Assembly (NCBI GenBank): GCA_051880615.1
Contig: JBJEOH010000014.1
Location: 1 to 63,420, forward strand
Direction: 5' to 3'
DNA length: 63,420 nt
DNA from: UBA7067 sp051880615
GTDB taxonomy: Bacteria > Bacillota > Clostridia > Oscillospirales > Acutalibacteraceae
This document shows, one piece after another, positions 42,650 to 51,377 of this stretch. Both the position numbers and the translations under genes were made by a program. Below the pieces are notes generated by a model. The model made no database searches, was not told the DNA's origin, and saw only the letters and a list, made by a program, of their open reading frames with translations. How positions within the stretch are numbered: position 1 is the stretch's first letter; each line of letters opens with the position of its first letter.

Positions 42650-43282
42650 ATGCAGAAAGCAATTATCGGCAAGAAAATCGGTATGACACAGATTTTCGAC
42701 GAAAAGGGTAATGTTGTTCCCGTAACAGTTGTAGAAGCAGGCCCATGCGTTGTTTCTCAGAAAAAGACTGTTGAAAACGACGGCTACGCAGCAGTACAGC
42801 TCGGCTTTGGCGATTTGAGAGCCAGCCAGGTAAACAAGCCTATGAAGGGTCACTTCGATAAGGCAGGCGTAGCACCGAAGAGAACTCTAAGAGAGTTCCG
42901 CTTTGACAACACAGATGCTTACAATGTAGGCGACATCGTAAAGGCTGACACTTTTGCAGCAGGCGACAAGATTGATGTTACCGGCACAAGCAAAGGTAAG
43001 GGCTTTGCAGGCGTTATTAAGCGCTGGAACTTCCAGAGACTCAAGGAAACACACGGTACCGGTCCCTGCGTTCGTACAGGCGGTTCAATCGGTTCATGTT
43101 CTTCCCCGTCAAGAGTTTGGAAGGGCAAAAAGATGGCAGGTCATCTTGGCGCAGAAAAGGTTACAGTACAGAACTTAAAGGTTGTTAAGGTTGACGCCGA
43201 AAGCAATCTTATCGCTATCAAGGGTGCTGTTCCCGGTCCTAACGGCGGTACGGTAGTAATCCGTGACTCCGTTAAGGCTTAA
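42650..43282 (+). CDS. rplC: 50S ribosomal protein L3
   Basis: 210 aa, normal length. It shows AIIGKKIGMTQIFDEKG at the N-terminus and the conserved loop (VIKRWNFQRLKETHGTG, RTGGSIGSCSSPSRVWKGK) that reaches the peptidyltransferase centre. Assembly initiator of the 50S subunit. The Gln methylated by PrmB in other bacteria lies in this loop region. Confidence 0.97.
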   Translation: MQKAIIGKKIGMTQIFDEKGNVVPVTVVEAGPCVVSQKKTVENDGYAAVQLGFGDLRASQVNKPMKGHFDKAGVAPKRTLREFRFDNTDAYNVGDIVKADTFAAGDKIDVTGTSKGKGFAGVIKRWNFQRLKETHGTGPCVRTGGSIGSCSSPSRVWKGKKMAGHLGAEKVTVQNLKVVKVDAESNLIAIKGAVPGPNGGTVVIRDSVKA

Positions 43283-43299
43283 AGAGAGGAGGAATTTAA

Positions 43300-43923
43300 A
43301 TGCCTAATGTAGCAGTAGTAGATATGGCTGGCAACAAGGTTTCAGAAATCACCTTAAGCGACGCCATTTTCGCAATCGAGCCTAACGCAGCAGTTATGCA
43401 CCAGATGGTTGTAAACTATCTTGCAAATCAGCGTCAGGGCACACAGTCGGCTCTTACTCGTTCAGAGGTTTCCGGCGGCGGTAAAAAGCCTTGGAGACAG
43501 AAGGGCACAGGCCACGCAAGACAGGGCTCAACAAGAGCTCCTCAGTGGACTCACGGCGGCGTTGTTTTTGCACCGAAGCCGAGAAGCTACAGATTCTCTG
43601 TAAATAAGAAGGTAAGAAGACTGGCTATGAAATCAGCTTTCTCGTCAAAGGCAGCAGCAGATGAAATCATCGTACTTGATTCTTTGACAACAGACACCTA
43701 CAAGACAAAGGTTATCGCAGATATGCTTAAGGCTGTAGGTTCTGAAAAGAAGGCACTTATCGTTCTTCCTGAGGTTGACAGCAAGGTTATTGCTTCGGCA
43801 AGAAATATTCCGGGCGTTAAGACAGCTCAGGTTAACACACTTAATGTTTATGATATGTTAAATGCAGATAAGCTCATCATCGTTAAGGATGCTGTAGCAA
43901 AGATTGAGGAGGTGTACGCATAA
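43300..43923 (+). CDS. rplD: 50S ribosomal protein L4
   Basis: 207 aa. The long loop that lines the exit tunnel is recognisable (GGKKPWRQKGTGHARQGSTR, residues about 60-85; macrolide-resistance mutations map here in other species). In proteobacteria L4 represses its own operon. The stop codon overlaps the rplW start (TAATG). Confidence 0.97.
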   Translation: MPNVAVVDMAGNKVSEITLSDAIFAIEPNAAVMHQMVVNYLANQRQGTQSALTRSEVSGGGKKPWRQKGTGHARQGSTRAPQWTHGGVVFAPKPRSYRFSVNKKVRRLAMKSAFSSKAAADEIIVLDSLTTDTYKTKVIADMLKAVGSEKKALIVLPEVDSKVIASARNIPGVKTAQVNTLNVYDMLNADKLIIVKDAVAKIEEVYA

Positions 43924-44213
43924 TGGCAGCACAGGATATTATCATCCGTCCGGTTGTAACCGAGAAGAGCATGGCTGGTATTGCCGAGAAAAAGTACACT
44001 TTTGAGGTTGCCAAGTCTGCAGGAAAGATTGAGATTGCAAAAGCAGTTGAAGAGCTTTTCAAGGTTAAGGTTAAAAAAGTAAACACTGTTAATGTAAGAG
44101 GTAAGTTCCGCCGTCAGGGCAGAAACGAGGGCTACACATCAAGCTGGAAAAAGGCTTATGTAACTCTTACACAGGACAGCAAAACTATTGAATTTTTTGA
44201 AGGCATGATGTAA
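43923..44213 (+). CDS. rplW: 50S ribosomal protein L23
   Basis: 96 aa. It sits at the tunnel exit and docks trigger factor and SRP. Typical IIRPVVTEKSMAGIAEKKYTF start and NVRGKFRRQGR extension. Its ATG overlaps the rplD stop. An 80-bp gap after it holds two small hairpins (GCCTGT/ACAGGC and GGGGA-containing). Confidence 0.96.
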   Translation: MAAQDIIIRPVVTEKSMAGIAEKKYTFEVAKSAGKIEIAKAVEELFKVKVKKVNTVNVRGKFRRQGRNEGYTSSWKKAYVTLTQDSKTIEFFEGMM

Positions 44214-44293
44214 GCCTGTAAAAAAATAAAACAGGCAGAAAGTATGGGGAAAGCCATATCCCCGCAAAGCCATCATGAGGAGAGTGAAATCGA

Positions 44294-45127
44294 ATGGCCA
44301 TTAAAGTATTTAAGCCGACAACAAACGCAAGAAGAAATATGTCGGTTACAGATTATTCGGTTCTTTCAAAGGTTGCTCCCGAAAAAAGCTTGCTTGCTCC
44401 GCTTAAGAAAAAGTCAGGACGCAACAGCTACGGAAGAATCACCGTTCGTCACAGAGGCGGCGGTAACCGCAGAAAGTATCGTATCATTGATTTTAAGCGT
44501 CAGAAATTTGATGTTCCCGGTAAAATCGCAACACTCGAGTACGACCCGAACCGCAGCGCTTTCATCGCACTTGTTGAGTACGAAGACGGCGACAAGAGCT
44601 ACATCATCGCTCCTAACGGCGTAAAGGTTGGCGACACAGTTGTTGCAGGTGCATCTGCCGACATTAAGCCCGGCAACGCACTTCCGCTTTCAAACATTCC
44701 GACCGGTACATTTATTCATAATGTTGAGCTTTATCCGGGCAGAGGTGCTCAGCTTGCTCGTGCAGCAGGTAATATGGCTCAGCTTATGGCTAAAGAAAAC
44801 GGAATGGCTCTTTTAAGACTTCCTTCGGGCGAGCTTAGAAATGTACCTGCTTCCTGTATGGCAACAATCGGTCAGGTTTCAAACACCGACCACGAGAATG
44901 TTAAAATCGGTAAAGCAGGCCGTAAGAGAAACATGGGCTGGAGACCGACTGTCAGAGGTTCTGTAATGAACCCGAACGACCACCCACACGGTGGTGGTGA
45001 AGGTAAGAGCCCGGTAGGTCGTCCGGGTCCTTGCACACCATGGGGCAAGCCTGCTCTTGGTTACAAGACAAGAAAGCATCATAACCGTTCTGATAAGTAC
45101 ATTGTAAGACGCAGAAACGGTAAGTAA
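44294..45127 (+). CDS. rplB: 50S ribosomal protein L2
   Basis: 277 aa, the largest rRNA-binding protein needed for subunit joining and peptidyl transfer. VRHRGGGNRRKYRIIDFKR and the C-terminal NPNDHPHGGGEGKSPVGRPG with its essential His are intact. GAGGAGAG lies before the ATG. Confidence 0.97.
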   Translation: MAIKVFKPTTNARRNMSVTDYSVLSKVAPEKSLLAPLKKKSGRNSYGRITVRHRGGGNRRKYRIIDFKRQKFDVPGKIATLEYDPNRSAFIALVEYEDGDKSYIIAPNGVKVGDTVVAGASADIKPGNALPLSNIPTGTFIHNVELYPGRGAQLARAAGNMAQLMAKENGMALLRLPSGELRNVPASCMATIGQVSNTDHENVKIGKAGRKRNMGWRPTVRGSVMNPNDHPHGGGEGKSPVGRPGPCTPWGKPALGYKTRKHHNRSDKYIVRRRNGK

Positions 45128-45151
45128 TAGGCAGCGAAAGGAGCTTAAATT

Positions 45152-45424
45152 ATGGGCAGAAGCATTAAAAAGGGTCCTTATGTGCAGCCTGTGCTGCTTA
45201 AGAGGATTCAGGCAATGAACGAAGCAGGCGAGAAGAGAATTCTCAAGACCTGGAGCAGATCTTCAACAATCTTCCCTGACTTCGTGGGTCATACATTTGC
45301 AGTCCATGACGGACGCAAGCATGTTCCGGTGTATGTTACAGAGGATATGGTAGGTCACAAGCTCGGCGAGTTTGCTCCGACCAGAACCTTCAGAGGCCAC
45401 GCCGGTTCTAAAACAAGCAGATAA
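45152..45424 (+). CDS. rpsS: 30S ribosomal protein S19
   Basis: 90 aa. RSIKKGPYVQPVLLKRI, TWSRSSTIFPDFVGHTFAVH and LGEFAPTRTFRGH are all diagnostic. It forms a complex with S13 in the 30S head near the A-site tRNA. Confidence 0.97.
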   Translation: MGRSIKKGPYVQPVLLKRIQAMNEAGEKRILKTWSRSSTIFPDFVGHTFAVHDGRKHVPVYVTEDMVGHKLGEFAPTRTFRGHAGSKTSR

Positions 45425-45443
45425 TCGAAAGGAGAGCTTTGCA

Positions 45444-45779
45444 ATGGAATCTAAGGCATATTTAAACTATGTCCGTATTGCGCCGAGAAAGGTTTCAGTT
45501 GTGCTTGATCTCATCAGAAACAAGCCGGCAGATCTTGCAATGGCAATTCTTCAGCATACTCCTAAGGCTGCTTGTGAGCCGCTTTCAAAGCTGCTCAAGT
45601 CCGCTATGGCAAATGCTGAGAACAACCACAATATGGATGTATCAAAGCTTTACGTTGCTTCCTGCAGCGTAAGTCAGGGTCCGACCCTCAAGCGTATCCG
45701 TCCGAGAGCACAGGGTCGTGCATACAGAATCAACAAGAAAACTTCACACATCACACTTGTTCTCAAGGAAATGGAATAA
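45444..45779 (+). CDS. rplV: 50S ribosomal protein L22
   Basis: 111 aa; its beta-hairpin (GPTLKRIRPRAQGRAYRIN, residues about 82-100) forms the exit-tunnel constriction with L4. The ATG at 45444 follows AAAGGAGAG; the frame is open 24 codons upstream through the end of rpsS, but this part is not L22. Confidence 0.97.
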   Translation: MESKAYLNYVRIAPRKVSVVLDLIRNKPADLAMAILQHTPKAACEPLSKLLKSAMANAENNHNMDVSKLYVASCSVSQGPTLKRIRPRAQGRAYRINKKTSHITLVLKEME

Positions 45780-45797
45780 TCAAAGGAGGTAAAGTAA

Positions 45798-46463
45798 ATG
45801 GGCCAAAAAGTTAATCCACACGGTCTTCGTGTCGGCGTAATCAAGGATTGGGACTCACGCTGGTACGCTAATAAGAAAGATTTTGGCGACACACTTGTTG
45901 AGGACTATAACCTCCGTAAAACTTTGAAGAAACAGCTTGCTGCTGCAGGTGTTCCAAAGATTGAAATCGAGCGTGACGCATCAAAAGTAAGAATTCACAT
46001 TCACTGCGCTAAGCCGGGCATGGTAATCGGCAAGGGCGGCAGTGAGATAGAGAAGCTTCGTCTTCAGTGCGAGAAGATTCTCGGCAAGCATGTTGCAATC
46101 AATATCGTAGAGGTTAAATCACCTGATATGAACGCACAGCTTATCGCTGAGAGCATTGCACAGCAGCTTGAGAAGAGAATTTCATATCGCCGTGCTATGA
46201 AGCAGGCTATCGGTCGTGCTATGAGACTGGGTGCTAAGGGTATCAAGACTCAGTGCAGCGGTCGTCTTGGCGGTGCTGAAATTGCAAGAAGCGAGAGCTA
46301 CCACGAGGGTACAATTCCGCTTCAGACACTCAGAGCTGACATTGATTACGGTTTTGCAGAGGCAGCCACAACCTACGGCATCATCGGCGTTAAGGTTTGG
46401 CTTTATAAGGGCGAGGTTTTGCAGGAACAGCGCAAGCCCCGCAAAGAAGGAGGCAGTAAGTAA
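45798..46463 (+). CDS. rpsC: 30S ribosomal protein S3
   Basis: 221 aa. N-terminal GQKVNPHGLRVG, a KH domain with KPGMVIGKGGSEIE near residue 75, and a C-terminal domain ending in a basic tail. It forms part of the mRNA entry helicase site. Its stop overlaps the rplP start by one base. Confidence 0.97.
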   Translation: MGQKVNPHGLRVGVIKDWDSRWYANKKDFGDTLVEDYNLRKTLKKQLAAAGVPKIEIERDASKVRIHIHCAKPGMVIGKGGSEIEKLRLQCEKILGKHVAINIVEVKSPDMNAQLIAESIAQQLEKRISYRRAMKQAIGRAMRLGAKGIKTQCSGRLGGAEIARSESYHEGTIPLQTLRADIDYGFAEAATTYGIIGVKVWLYKGEVLQEQRKPRKEGGSK

Positions 46464-46885
46464 TGCTTTTACCTAAGCGTGTAAAATACAGAAGAGTTCA
46501 CAGAGGCCGCATGAAGGGCAAAGCATACCGCGGTAACAAGGTTACTTACGGTGACTACGGCCTTCAGGCACTTGAGCCGTCATGGATCACATCAAACCAG
46601 ATCGAGGCAGCCCGTGTTGCTATGACTCGTTACTGCAAAAGATTCGGTAAGGTTTGGATAAAGATTTTCCCGGATAAGCCGGTTACAGAGAAGCCTGCTG
46701 AAACCCGAATGGGTTCCGGTAAAGGTTCACCGGAGTACTGGGTAGCAGTTGTTAAGCCGGGCAGAGTTATGTTCGAGCTTGCAGGTGTACCGGAAGCAAC
46801 AGCAAGAGAGGCTCTCCGCCTTGCAGCTAACAAGCTTCCGATTAAGTGTAAATTTGTTAAAAAAGATGAGGGGGTTGAGCAGTAA
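46463..46885 (+). CDS. rplP: 50S ribosomal protein L16
   Basis: 140 aa; LLPKRVKYRRVHRGRMKGKA start and FPDKPVTEKPAETRMGSGKG, a loop near the A-site tRNA elbow. The start and stop codons both overlap neighbours (TAATG), indicating tight coupling S3-L16-L29. Confidence 0.97.
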   Translation: MLLPKRVKYRRVHRGRMKGKAYRGNKVTYGDYGLQALEPSWITSNQIEAARVAMTRYCKRFGKVWIKIFPDKPVTEKPAETRMGSGKGSPEYWVAVVKPGRVMFELAGVPEATAREALRLAANKLPIKCKFVKKDEGVEQ

Positions 46886-47088
46886 TGAAAGCAGCAGAAA
46901 TCAGAGAGCTGTCTGTTGAAGAGCTTGAGCTTAAAATTAAAGAGCTTAAGGAAGAGCTTTTTCAGCTTCGTTTCCAGCATGCCATCAACCAGCTTGACAA
47001 CCCGATGCGTTTAAAGGCCGTTAAGAAGGACATCGCAAGAATCAAGACTGTTCTTCGTCAGCGTGAGCTTGAAAACGTTAACGCTTAA
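46885..47088 (+). CDS. rpmC: 50S ribosomal protein L29
   Basis: 67 aa, two-helix protein near the tunnel exit beside L23. ELSVEELELKIKELKEELFQ and LRFQHAINQLDNPMRLKAV are typical of the family. Confidence 0.96.
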   Translation: MKAAEIRELSVEELELKIKELKEELFQLRFQHAINQLDNPMRLKAVKKDIARIKTVLRQRELENVNA

Positions 47089-47105
47089 AGAAGGAGGATA
47101 AAGTC

Positions 47106-47363
47106 GTGAGCGATAGAAATATGAGAAAAACCGATGTCGGCATGGTTGTCAGCAATAAGATGGACAAAACGGCAGTGGTTGCTATCGAAAACAGCGTAAA
47201 GCATCCGCTTTACAATAAGATTGTAAAACGCACAATTAAGCTCAAGGTTCATGATGAGAACAACGAGTGCAATATTGGCGACAGAGTACGCATTATGGAG
47301 ACTCGTCCTCTTTCTAAAGATAAGAGATGGCGTCTCGTCGAGATTATAGAAAAGGCTAAATAA
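47106..47363 (+). CDS. rpsQ: 30S ribosomal protein S17
   Basis: 85 aa OB-fold protein that binds 16S rRNA early in assembly. VGMVVSNKMDKTAVVAIE and METRPLSKDKRWRLVEI are diagnostic. GTG start after GGAGGA. Confidence 0.96.
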   Translation: MSDRNMRKTDVGMVVSNKMDKTAVVAIENSVKHPLYNKIVKRTIKLKVHDENNECNIGDRVRIMETRPLSKDKRWRLVEIIEKAK

Positions 47364-47394
47364 TTTAGCGCATTCGGTAAAGGAGGAACGCACT

Positions 47395-47763
47395 GTGATA
47401 CAACAGCAGACCTACCTCAAAGTTGCTGACAACACCGGCGCAAAGGAGTTAATGTGCATTCGTGTTCTCGGCGGCACCAGAAGGAGGTACGCCAACATTG
47501 GCGACGTAGTGGTAGCTTCAGTTAAAAAAGCAGCACCAGGCGGCGTTGTTAAGAAGGGCGATGTAGTAAAGGCAGTTATCGTACGCTCTGCAAAGGGTGT
47601 GCGTCGTGAGGACGGCACATACATTCGTTTTGACGAAAATGCAGCCGTTATCATTAAGGAAGATAAAAACCCGAAGGGCACTCGTATCTTCGGACCGGTA
47701 GCCAGAGAGCTTCGTGATAAGGATTATCTGAAGATTCTTTCTCTTGCTCCCGAAGTACTTTAA
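47395..47763 (+). CDS. rplN: 50S ribosomal protein L14
   Basis: 122 aa, intersubunit-bridge protein and target of the silencing factor RsfS. It starts with GTG (MIQQQTYLKVADNTGAKELM) after AAAGGAGGA and ends FGPVARELRDKDYLKILSLA, all typical. Confidence 0.97.
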   Translation: MIQQQTYLKVADNTGAKELMCIRVLGGTRRRYANIGDVVVASVKKAAPGGVVKKGDVVKAVIVRSAKGVRREDGTYIRFDENAAVIIKEDKNPKGTRIFGPVARELRDKDYLKILSLAPEVL

Positions 47764-47778
47764 TGGAGGTGTTACATT

Positions 47779-48099
47779 ATGAATAATAAGGTTCATGTAA
47801 AAACAGGTGACACCGTAGTCGTTTTGAGCGGTAAGGACAAGGGCAAAAAAGGCAAGGTTATGGCTGTAAGCCCTAAGGAAGACAAGGTTATCGTTGAAAA
47901 GATCAATATGGTTAAAAAGCATGTTAAGCCCCGTAAAATGGGCGAGCAGGGCGGCATAATCAAGGCTGAGGGTGCTATGTACTCTTCAAAGGTTCAGCTT
48001 GTTTGCCCTCGCTGCAACAAGCCGACCCGTGTTGGTCATAAGGTTTATGAAGACGGCACTAAAGCTCGCATTTGCAAAAAATGCGGAGAATCACTGTAA
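47779..48099 (+). CDS. rplX: 50S ribosomal protein L24
   Basis: 106 aa with an N-terminal KOW motif (TGDTVVVLSGKDKGKKGKV). The C-terminal half has two Cys pairs (CPRC and CKKC), a potential zinc site seen in many Firmicutes L24 proteins. It initiates 50S folding. Confidence 0.96.
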   Translation: MNNKVHVKTGDTVVVLSGKDKGKKGKVMAVSPKEDKVIVEKINMVKKHVKPRKMGEQGGIIKAEGAMYSSKVQLVCPRCNKPTRVGHKVYEDGTKARICKKCGESL

Positions 48100-48111
48100 G
48101 GAGGAGACAAC

Positions 48112-48651
48112 ATGGCAAGATTGAAAGATTTATATAAAAGCGAAGTTGCTCCTGCACTGATGAATAAGTTTTCTTACAAGAGCGTTATGCAGATTCCGAA
48201 GCTCGACAAGATTGTTATTAATGTAGGTGCCGGTGAAGCAAGAGATAACTCAAAGGTTATTGATGCAATTCTGACAGACCTCGGCGCAATCACCGGTCAG
48301 AAGCCGCTTGTTTGCCGCGCAAGAAAGTCAGTTGCTAACTTTAAGCTTCGTGAGGGAATGCCGATTGGCGCTAAGGTTACGCTCAGAGGCGAGAGAATGT
48401 ATGAGTTCCTTGACAGACTCTTCAATGTAGCTCTCCCGCGTGTTCGTGACTTCAGAGGCATCAACGCTAACTCCTTCGACGGCAGAGGCAACTACAATAT
48501 GGGTCTTAAGGAGCAGCTCATTTTCCCTGAGATAGACTATGATAAGATTGACAAGGTTCGTGGTATGGACATCTGCTTCGTTACCACAGCAAAAACCGAT
48601 GAAGAGGCTCGTGAGCTTTTAACGCTTATGGGCGCTCCGTTTGAGAAATAA
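48112..48651 (+). CDS. rplE: 50S ribosomal protein L5
   Basis: 179 aa; binds 5S rRNA and contacts P-site tRNA. QIPKLDKIVINVGAGEA and LPRVRDFRGINANSFDGRGN are family hallmarks. Confidence 0.97.
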   Translation: MARLKDLYKSEVAPALMNKFSYKSVMQIPKLDKIVINVGAGEARDNSKVIDAILTDLGAITGQKPLVCRARKSVANFKLREGMPIGAKVTLRGERMYEFLDRLFNVALPRVRDFRGINANSFDGRGNYNMGLKEQLIFPEIDYDKIDKVRGMDICFVTTAKTDEEARELLTLMGAPFEK

Positions 48652-48663
48652 GGAGGGGTAATT

Positions 48664-48849
48664 GTGGCTAAAACTTCAATGAAGGTTAAACAAAAAAGAA
48701 AGCAAAAGTTTTCCTCAAGGGAATACAGCAGATGCAAAATCTGCGGCAGACCACATGCCTATCTTCGTAAGTTCGGTATTTGCCGTATCTGCTTCAGAGA
48801 GCTTGCCTACAAGGGCGAGATTCCCGGAGTAAAGAAGTCAAGCTGGTAA
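48664..48849 (+). CDS. rpsN: 30S ribosomal protein S14, zinc type
   Basis: 61 aa; the short zinc-binding form with CKICGRPHAYLRKFGICRIC providing four Cys. GTG start after AGGAGGGG. A zinc-free S14 paralogue, if any, would be elsewhere. Confidence 0.97.
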   Translation: MAKTSMKVKQKRKQKFSSREYSRCKICGRPHAYLRKFGICRICFRELAYKGEIPGVKKSSW

Positions 48850-48866
48850 GCAAGGAGGACAAAACT

Positions 48867-49265
48867 ATGCAGATTACTGATGCAATAGCAGATTTGCTTA
48901 CAAGAATTCGTAACGCGAGTTCTGCAAAGCACGAAACAGTTGAAATTCCTTCATCAAATATGAAAAAGGCTATCTGCCAAATTCTTCTTGACGAGGGTTA
49001 CATCAAGAGTTTCACTGTTACAGATGATGGCAAGCAGGGTATCATCAAGGTAACATTAAAATACGGCGAGGGCAAGAAGCCTGTTATTACAGGTCTTAGA
49101 AGAGTTTCAAAGCCGGGCCTGCGTATATACAGCAGTGTTGAGGATATGCCGAAGGTATTAAAGGGCCTTGGTATTGCTATCGTTTCTACATCTAAGGGCG
49201 TTATGACAGACCGTCAGGCACGCAAAGAGAATGTAGGCGGCGAAATCCTCGCATTCGTTTGGTAA
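48867..49265 (+). CDS. rpsH: 30S ribosomal protein S8
   Basis: 132 aa; ITDAIADLLTRIRNASSAKH at the N-terminus and IVSTSKGVMTDRQARKENVG in the rRNA-binding C-terminal domain. In E. coli it represses the spc operon. ATG 48867 follows AAGGAGGA; the frame is open further upstream without homology. Confidence 0.97.
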   Translation: MQITDAIADLLTRIRNASSAKHETVEIPSSNMKKAICQILLDEGYIKSFTVTDDGKQGIIKVTLKYGEGKKPVITGLRRVSKPGLRIYSSVEDMPKVLKGLGIAIVSTSKGVMTDRQARKENVGGEILAFVW

Positions 49266-49277
49266 GGGGGTGCGATT

Positions 49278-49826
49278 ATGTCACGAATTGGAAGAAAACC
49301 CATAAATATTCCCGCTGGTGTTGATGTTAAGGTTGACAACAGCGTTGTAACCGTAAAGGGACCTAAGGGTACACTTACTCAGAAGATTCACCCGAATATG
49401 ACGGTTACGGTTGAGGGCGGCATCGTAGAGGTTACTCGCCCCAACGACAATAAAGAAAACAGATCGCTCCACGGCCTTACAAGATCTTTAATCGCAAATA
49501 TGGTTGAGGGTGTTGTAAACGGCTATAAGAAGGAGCTTGATGTTAACGGTGTTGGTTACAGAGTTCAGAAGCAGGGTAACAAATGCGTTATGAACCTCGG
49601 TTTCTCACATCAGGTTATCGTTGAGGACACAGAGGACATCAAGATTGAGGTTCCGGGTCCCAACAAAATCATCATCACAGGCATCGACAAGCAAAAGGTT
49701 GGTCAGTTTGCAGCCGAAGTAAGAGAAAAGCGTCCACCGGAGCCGTACAAGGGCAAGGGCATCAAGTATGTTGATGAAGTTGTTCGTCGTAAGGAAGGCA
49801 AGGCCGGTAAGGGCGGCAAGAAATAA
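49278..49826 (+). CDS. rplF: 50S ribosomal protein L6
   Basis: 182 aa, two similar halves; SRIGRKPINIPAGVDVKV start and REKRPPEPYKGKGIKYVDE end are typical. It lies near the factor-binding site. Confidence 0.97.
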   Translation: MSRIGRKPINIPAGVDVKVDNSVVTVKGPKGTLTQKIHPNMTVTVEGGIVEVTRPNDNKENRSLHGLTRSLIANMVEGVVNGYKKELDVNGVGYRVQKQGNKCVMNLGFSHQVIVEDTEDIKIEVPGPNKIIITGIDKQKVGQFAAEVREKRPPEPYKGKGIKYVDEVVRRKEGKAGKGGKK

Positions 49827-49839
49827 TTAAGGAGAGTGA

Positions 49840-50205
49840 ATGACTATGGTAAACAAGGCTGATAAAAATGTAGCACGTTTAAACCGCCACAAAAGAGTTC
49901 GTGGCAAAATCAGCGGTACAGCGCAGTGTCCTCGCCTTAATGTATTCCGTTCATCAAAAAATATCTATGCTCAGATTATTGACGATGTAAACGGCGTAAC
50001 TCTTGTAGCAGCTTCTTCACTTGACAAAAGCTTTGAAGGTCAGGGCGGCAACAAAGAGGCAGCCAGAAAAGTTGGCGAGATGATTGCAAAGAAAGCAGCA
50101 GACAAAGGCATAACCGACGTTGTATTTGACAGAGGCGGTTATCTTTACCACGGCCGTGTCAAGGAATTGGCCGAAGGCGCCCGTGAGGGCGGCCTCAAAT
50201 TCTAA
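49840..50205 (+). CDS. rplR: 50S ribosomal protein L18
   Basis: 121 aa 5S-rRNA-binding protein (RHKRVRGKISGTAQCPRLN, FDRGGYLYHGRVKELAEGAR). Two ATGs are possible: 49840 (5 nt after AGGAG) and 49846; the two-residue difference is not decisive. Confidence 0.96.
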   Translation: MTMVNKADKNVARLNRHKRVRGKISGTAQCPRLNVFRSSKNIYAQIIDDVNGVTLVAASSLDKSFEGQGGNKEAARKVGEMIAKKAADKGITDVVFDRGGYLYHGRVKELAEGAREGGLKF

Positions 50206-50223
50206 GAAGGGGAGGAAATAACT

Positions 50224-50724
50224 TTGGCTAATATTATTGACGGATCAACATTGGATTTACAGGAAAAGGTTGTTGCTATCAACCGTGTTTCCAAAACAGT
50301 AAAGGGCGGTCGTATCTTCAAGTTCGCAGCTCTTGTAGTTGTAGGCGACGGTCAGGGCACTGTAGGCTTTGGTATAGGCAAGGCAGGCGAAGTTCCGGAC
50401 GCTATCCGCAAGGGTATTGAAGACGCTAAGAAAAACCTTATGAAGGTTGCTCTTAAGGGCACAACAATCCCCCATGAGGTTATCGGTGAGTTCGGCGCAG
50501 GCAGAGTTTTGATGAAGCCTGCTGCTCCCGGTACCGGTGTTATCGCCGGTGGTCCTGTTCGTGCCGTTGTTGAAGCAGTTGGCATTAAGGACATCAGAAC
50601 AAAGGCATTGCGTTCTAACAACCCCTGCAATGTTGTAAGAGCAACACTTCAGGGTCTTGGCGCACTCAGAAACGCAGAAGAGGTTGCTGCTATCCGCGGC
50701 AAGTCTGTAAGCGAAATTTTATAA
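50224..50724 (+). CDS. rpsE: 30S ribosomal protein S5
   Basis: 166 aa; double-stranded-RNA-binding N-terminal domain (EKVVAINRVSKTVKGGRIFK, decoding-fidelity loop) and C-terminal S5 domain (IPHEVIGEFGAGRVLMKPA). TTG start after GGGGAGG. Confidence 0.97.
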   Translation: MANIIDGSTLDLQEKVVAINRVSKTVKGGRIFKFAALVVVGDGQGTVGFGIGKAGEVPDAIRKGIEDAKKNLMKVALKGTTIPHEVIGEFGAGRVLMKPAAPGTGVIAGGPVRAVVEAVGIKDIRTKALRSNNPCNVVRATLQGLGALRNAEEVAAIRGKSVSEIL

Positions 50725-50739
50725 TAGGGAGGAAGCAAG

Positions 50740-50919
50740 ATGGCACAGATTAGCATTAAGCTCAAAAAGAGCCTTATTGGCAGCAAAAAAGACCAAATTG
50801 CAACCGCCCACGCTCTTGGTCTTAAGAAAATCGGCGATGTAACAGTTCAGCCTGACAATCCGATGACACAGGGCAAGGTAGCAAAAATAATCCACCTCAT
50901 CGAGGTAAGCGAAGCGTAA
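50740..50919 (+). CDS. rpmD: 50S ribosomal protein L30
   Basis: 59 aa; AQISIKLKKSLIGSKKDQ and ALGLKKIGDVTVQPDN are characteristic. ATG 50740 after GGGAGGAAG, between rpsE and rplO as in other Firmicutes. Confidence 0.95.
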   Translation: MAQISIKLKKSLIGSKKDQIATAHALGLKKIGDVTVQPDNPMTQGKVAKIIHLIEVSEA

Positions 50920-50936
50920 GCAAGGAGGTGCGAATA

Positions 50937-51377
50937 ATGAAGTTGCACGAACTTTCACCCGTAGAGGGTTCAAAGAAGAATTCAAAGCGCGTCGGCAGAG
51001 GTCACGGCTCAGGCTGGGGCAAAACAGCCGGTAAGGGTCACAAGGGTCAAAAGGCTCGTAGTGGCGGCGGTGTTCGTCCGGGCTTTGAGGGCGGTCAGAT
51101 GCCGCTTCAGAGAAGAATTCCTAAAAGAGGTTTCAACAACATTTTTGCTAAAGAAATCGTTGCAGTAAACCTTTCAGCACTTAACCGTTTTGAGGACGGC
51201 GCAGTTGTTGATACACAGGCTCTTCTTGAAAAAGGCATTGTTAAAAACAAATTTGACGGTATTAAAATTCTTGGAAACGGAAATCTCACTAAGAAGCTTG
51301 AAGTTAAAGCTGCAGCATTTTCTGCTTCTGCAAAGGAGAAGATTGAAGCGGCAGGTGGAAAGGCCGAGGTGGTATAA
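50937..51377 (+). CDS. rplO: 50S ribosomal protein L15
   Basis: 146 aa; basic, glycine-rich N-terminal extension (RVGRGHGSGWGKTAGKGHKG, RSGGGVRPGFEGGQMPLQRR) that penetrates the 23S rRNA, and a small C-terminal domain. ATG 50937 follows AAGGAGGTG. Confidence 0.96.
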   Translation: MKLHELSPVEGSKKNSKRVGRGHGSGWGKTAGKGHKGQKARSGGGVRPGFEGGQMPLQRRIPKRGFNNIFAKEIVAVNLSALNRFEDGAVVDTQALLEKGIVKNKFDGIKILGNGNLTKKLEVKAAAFSASAKEKIEAAGGKAEVV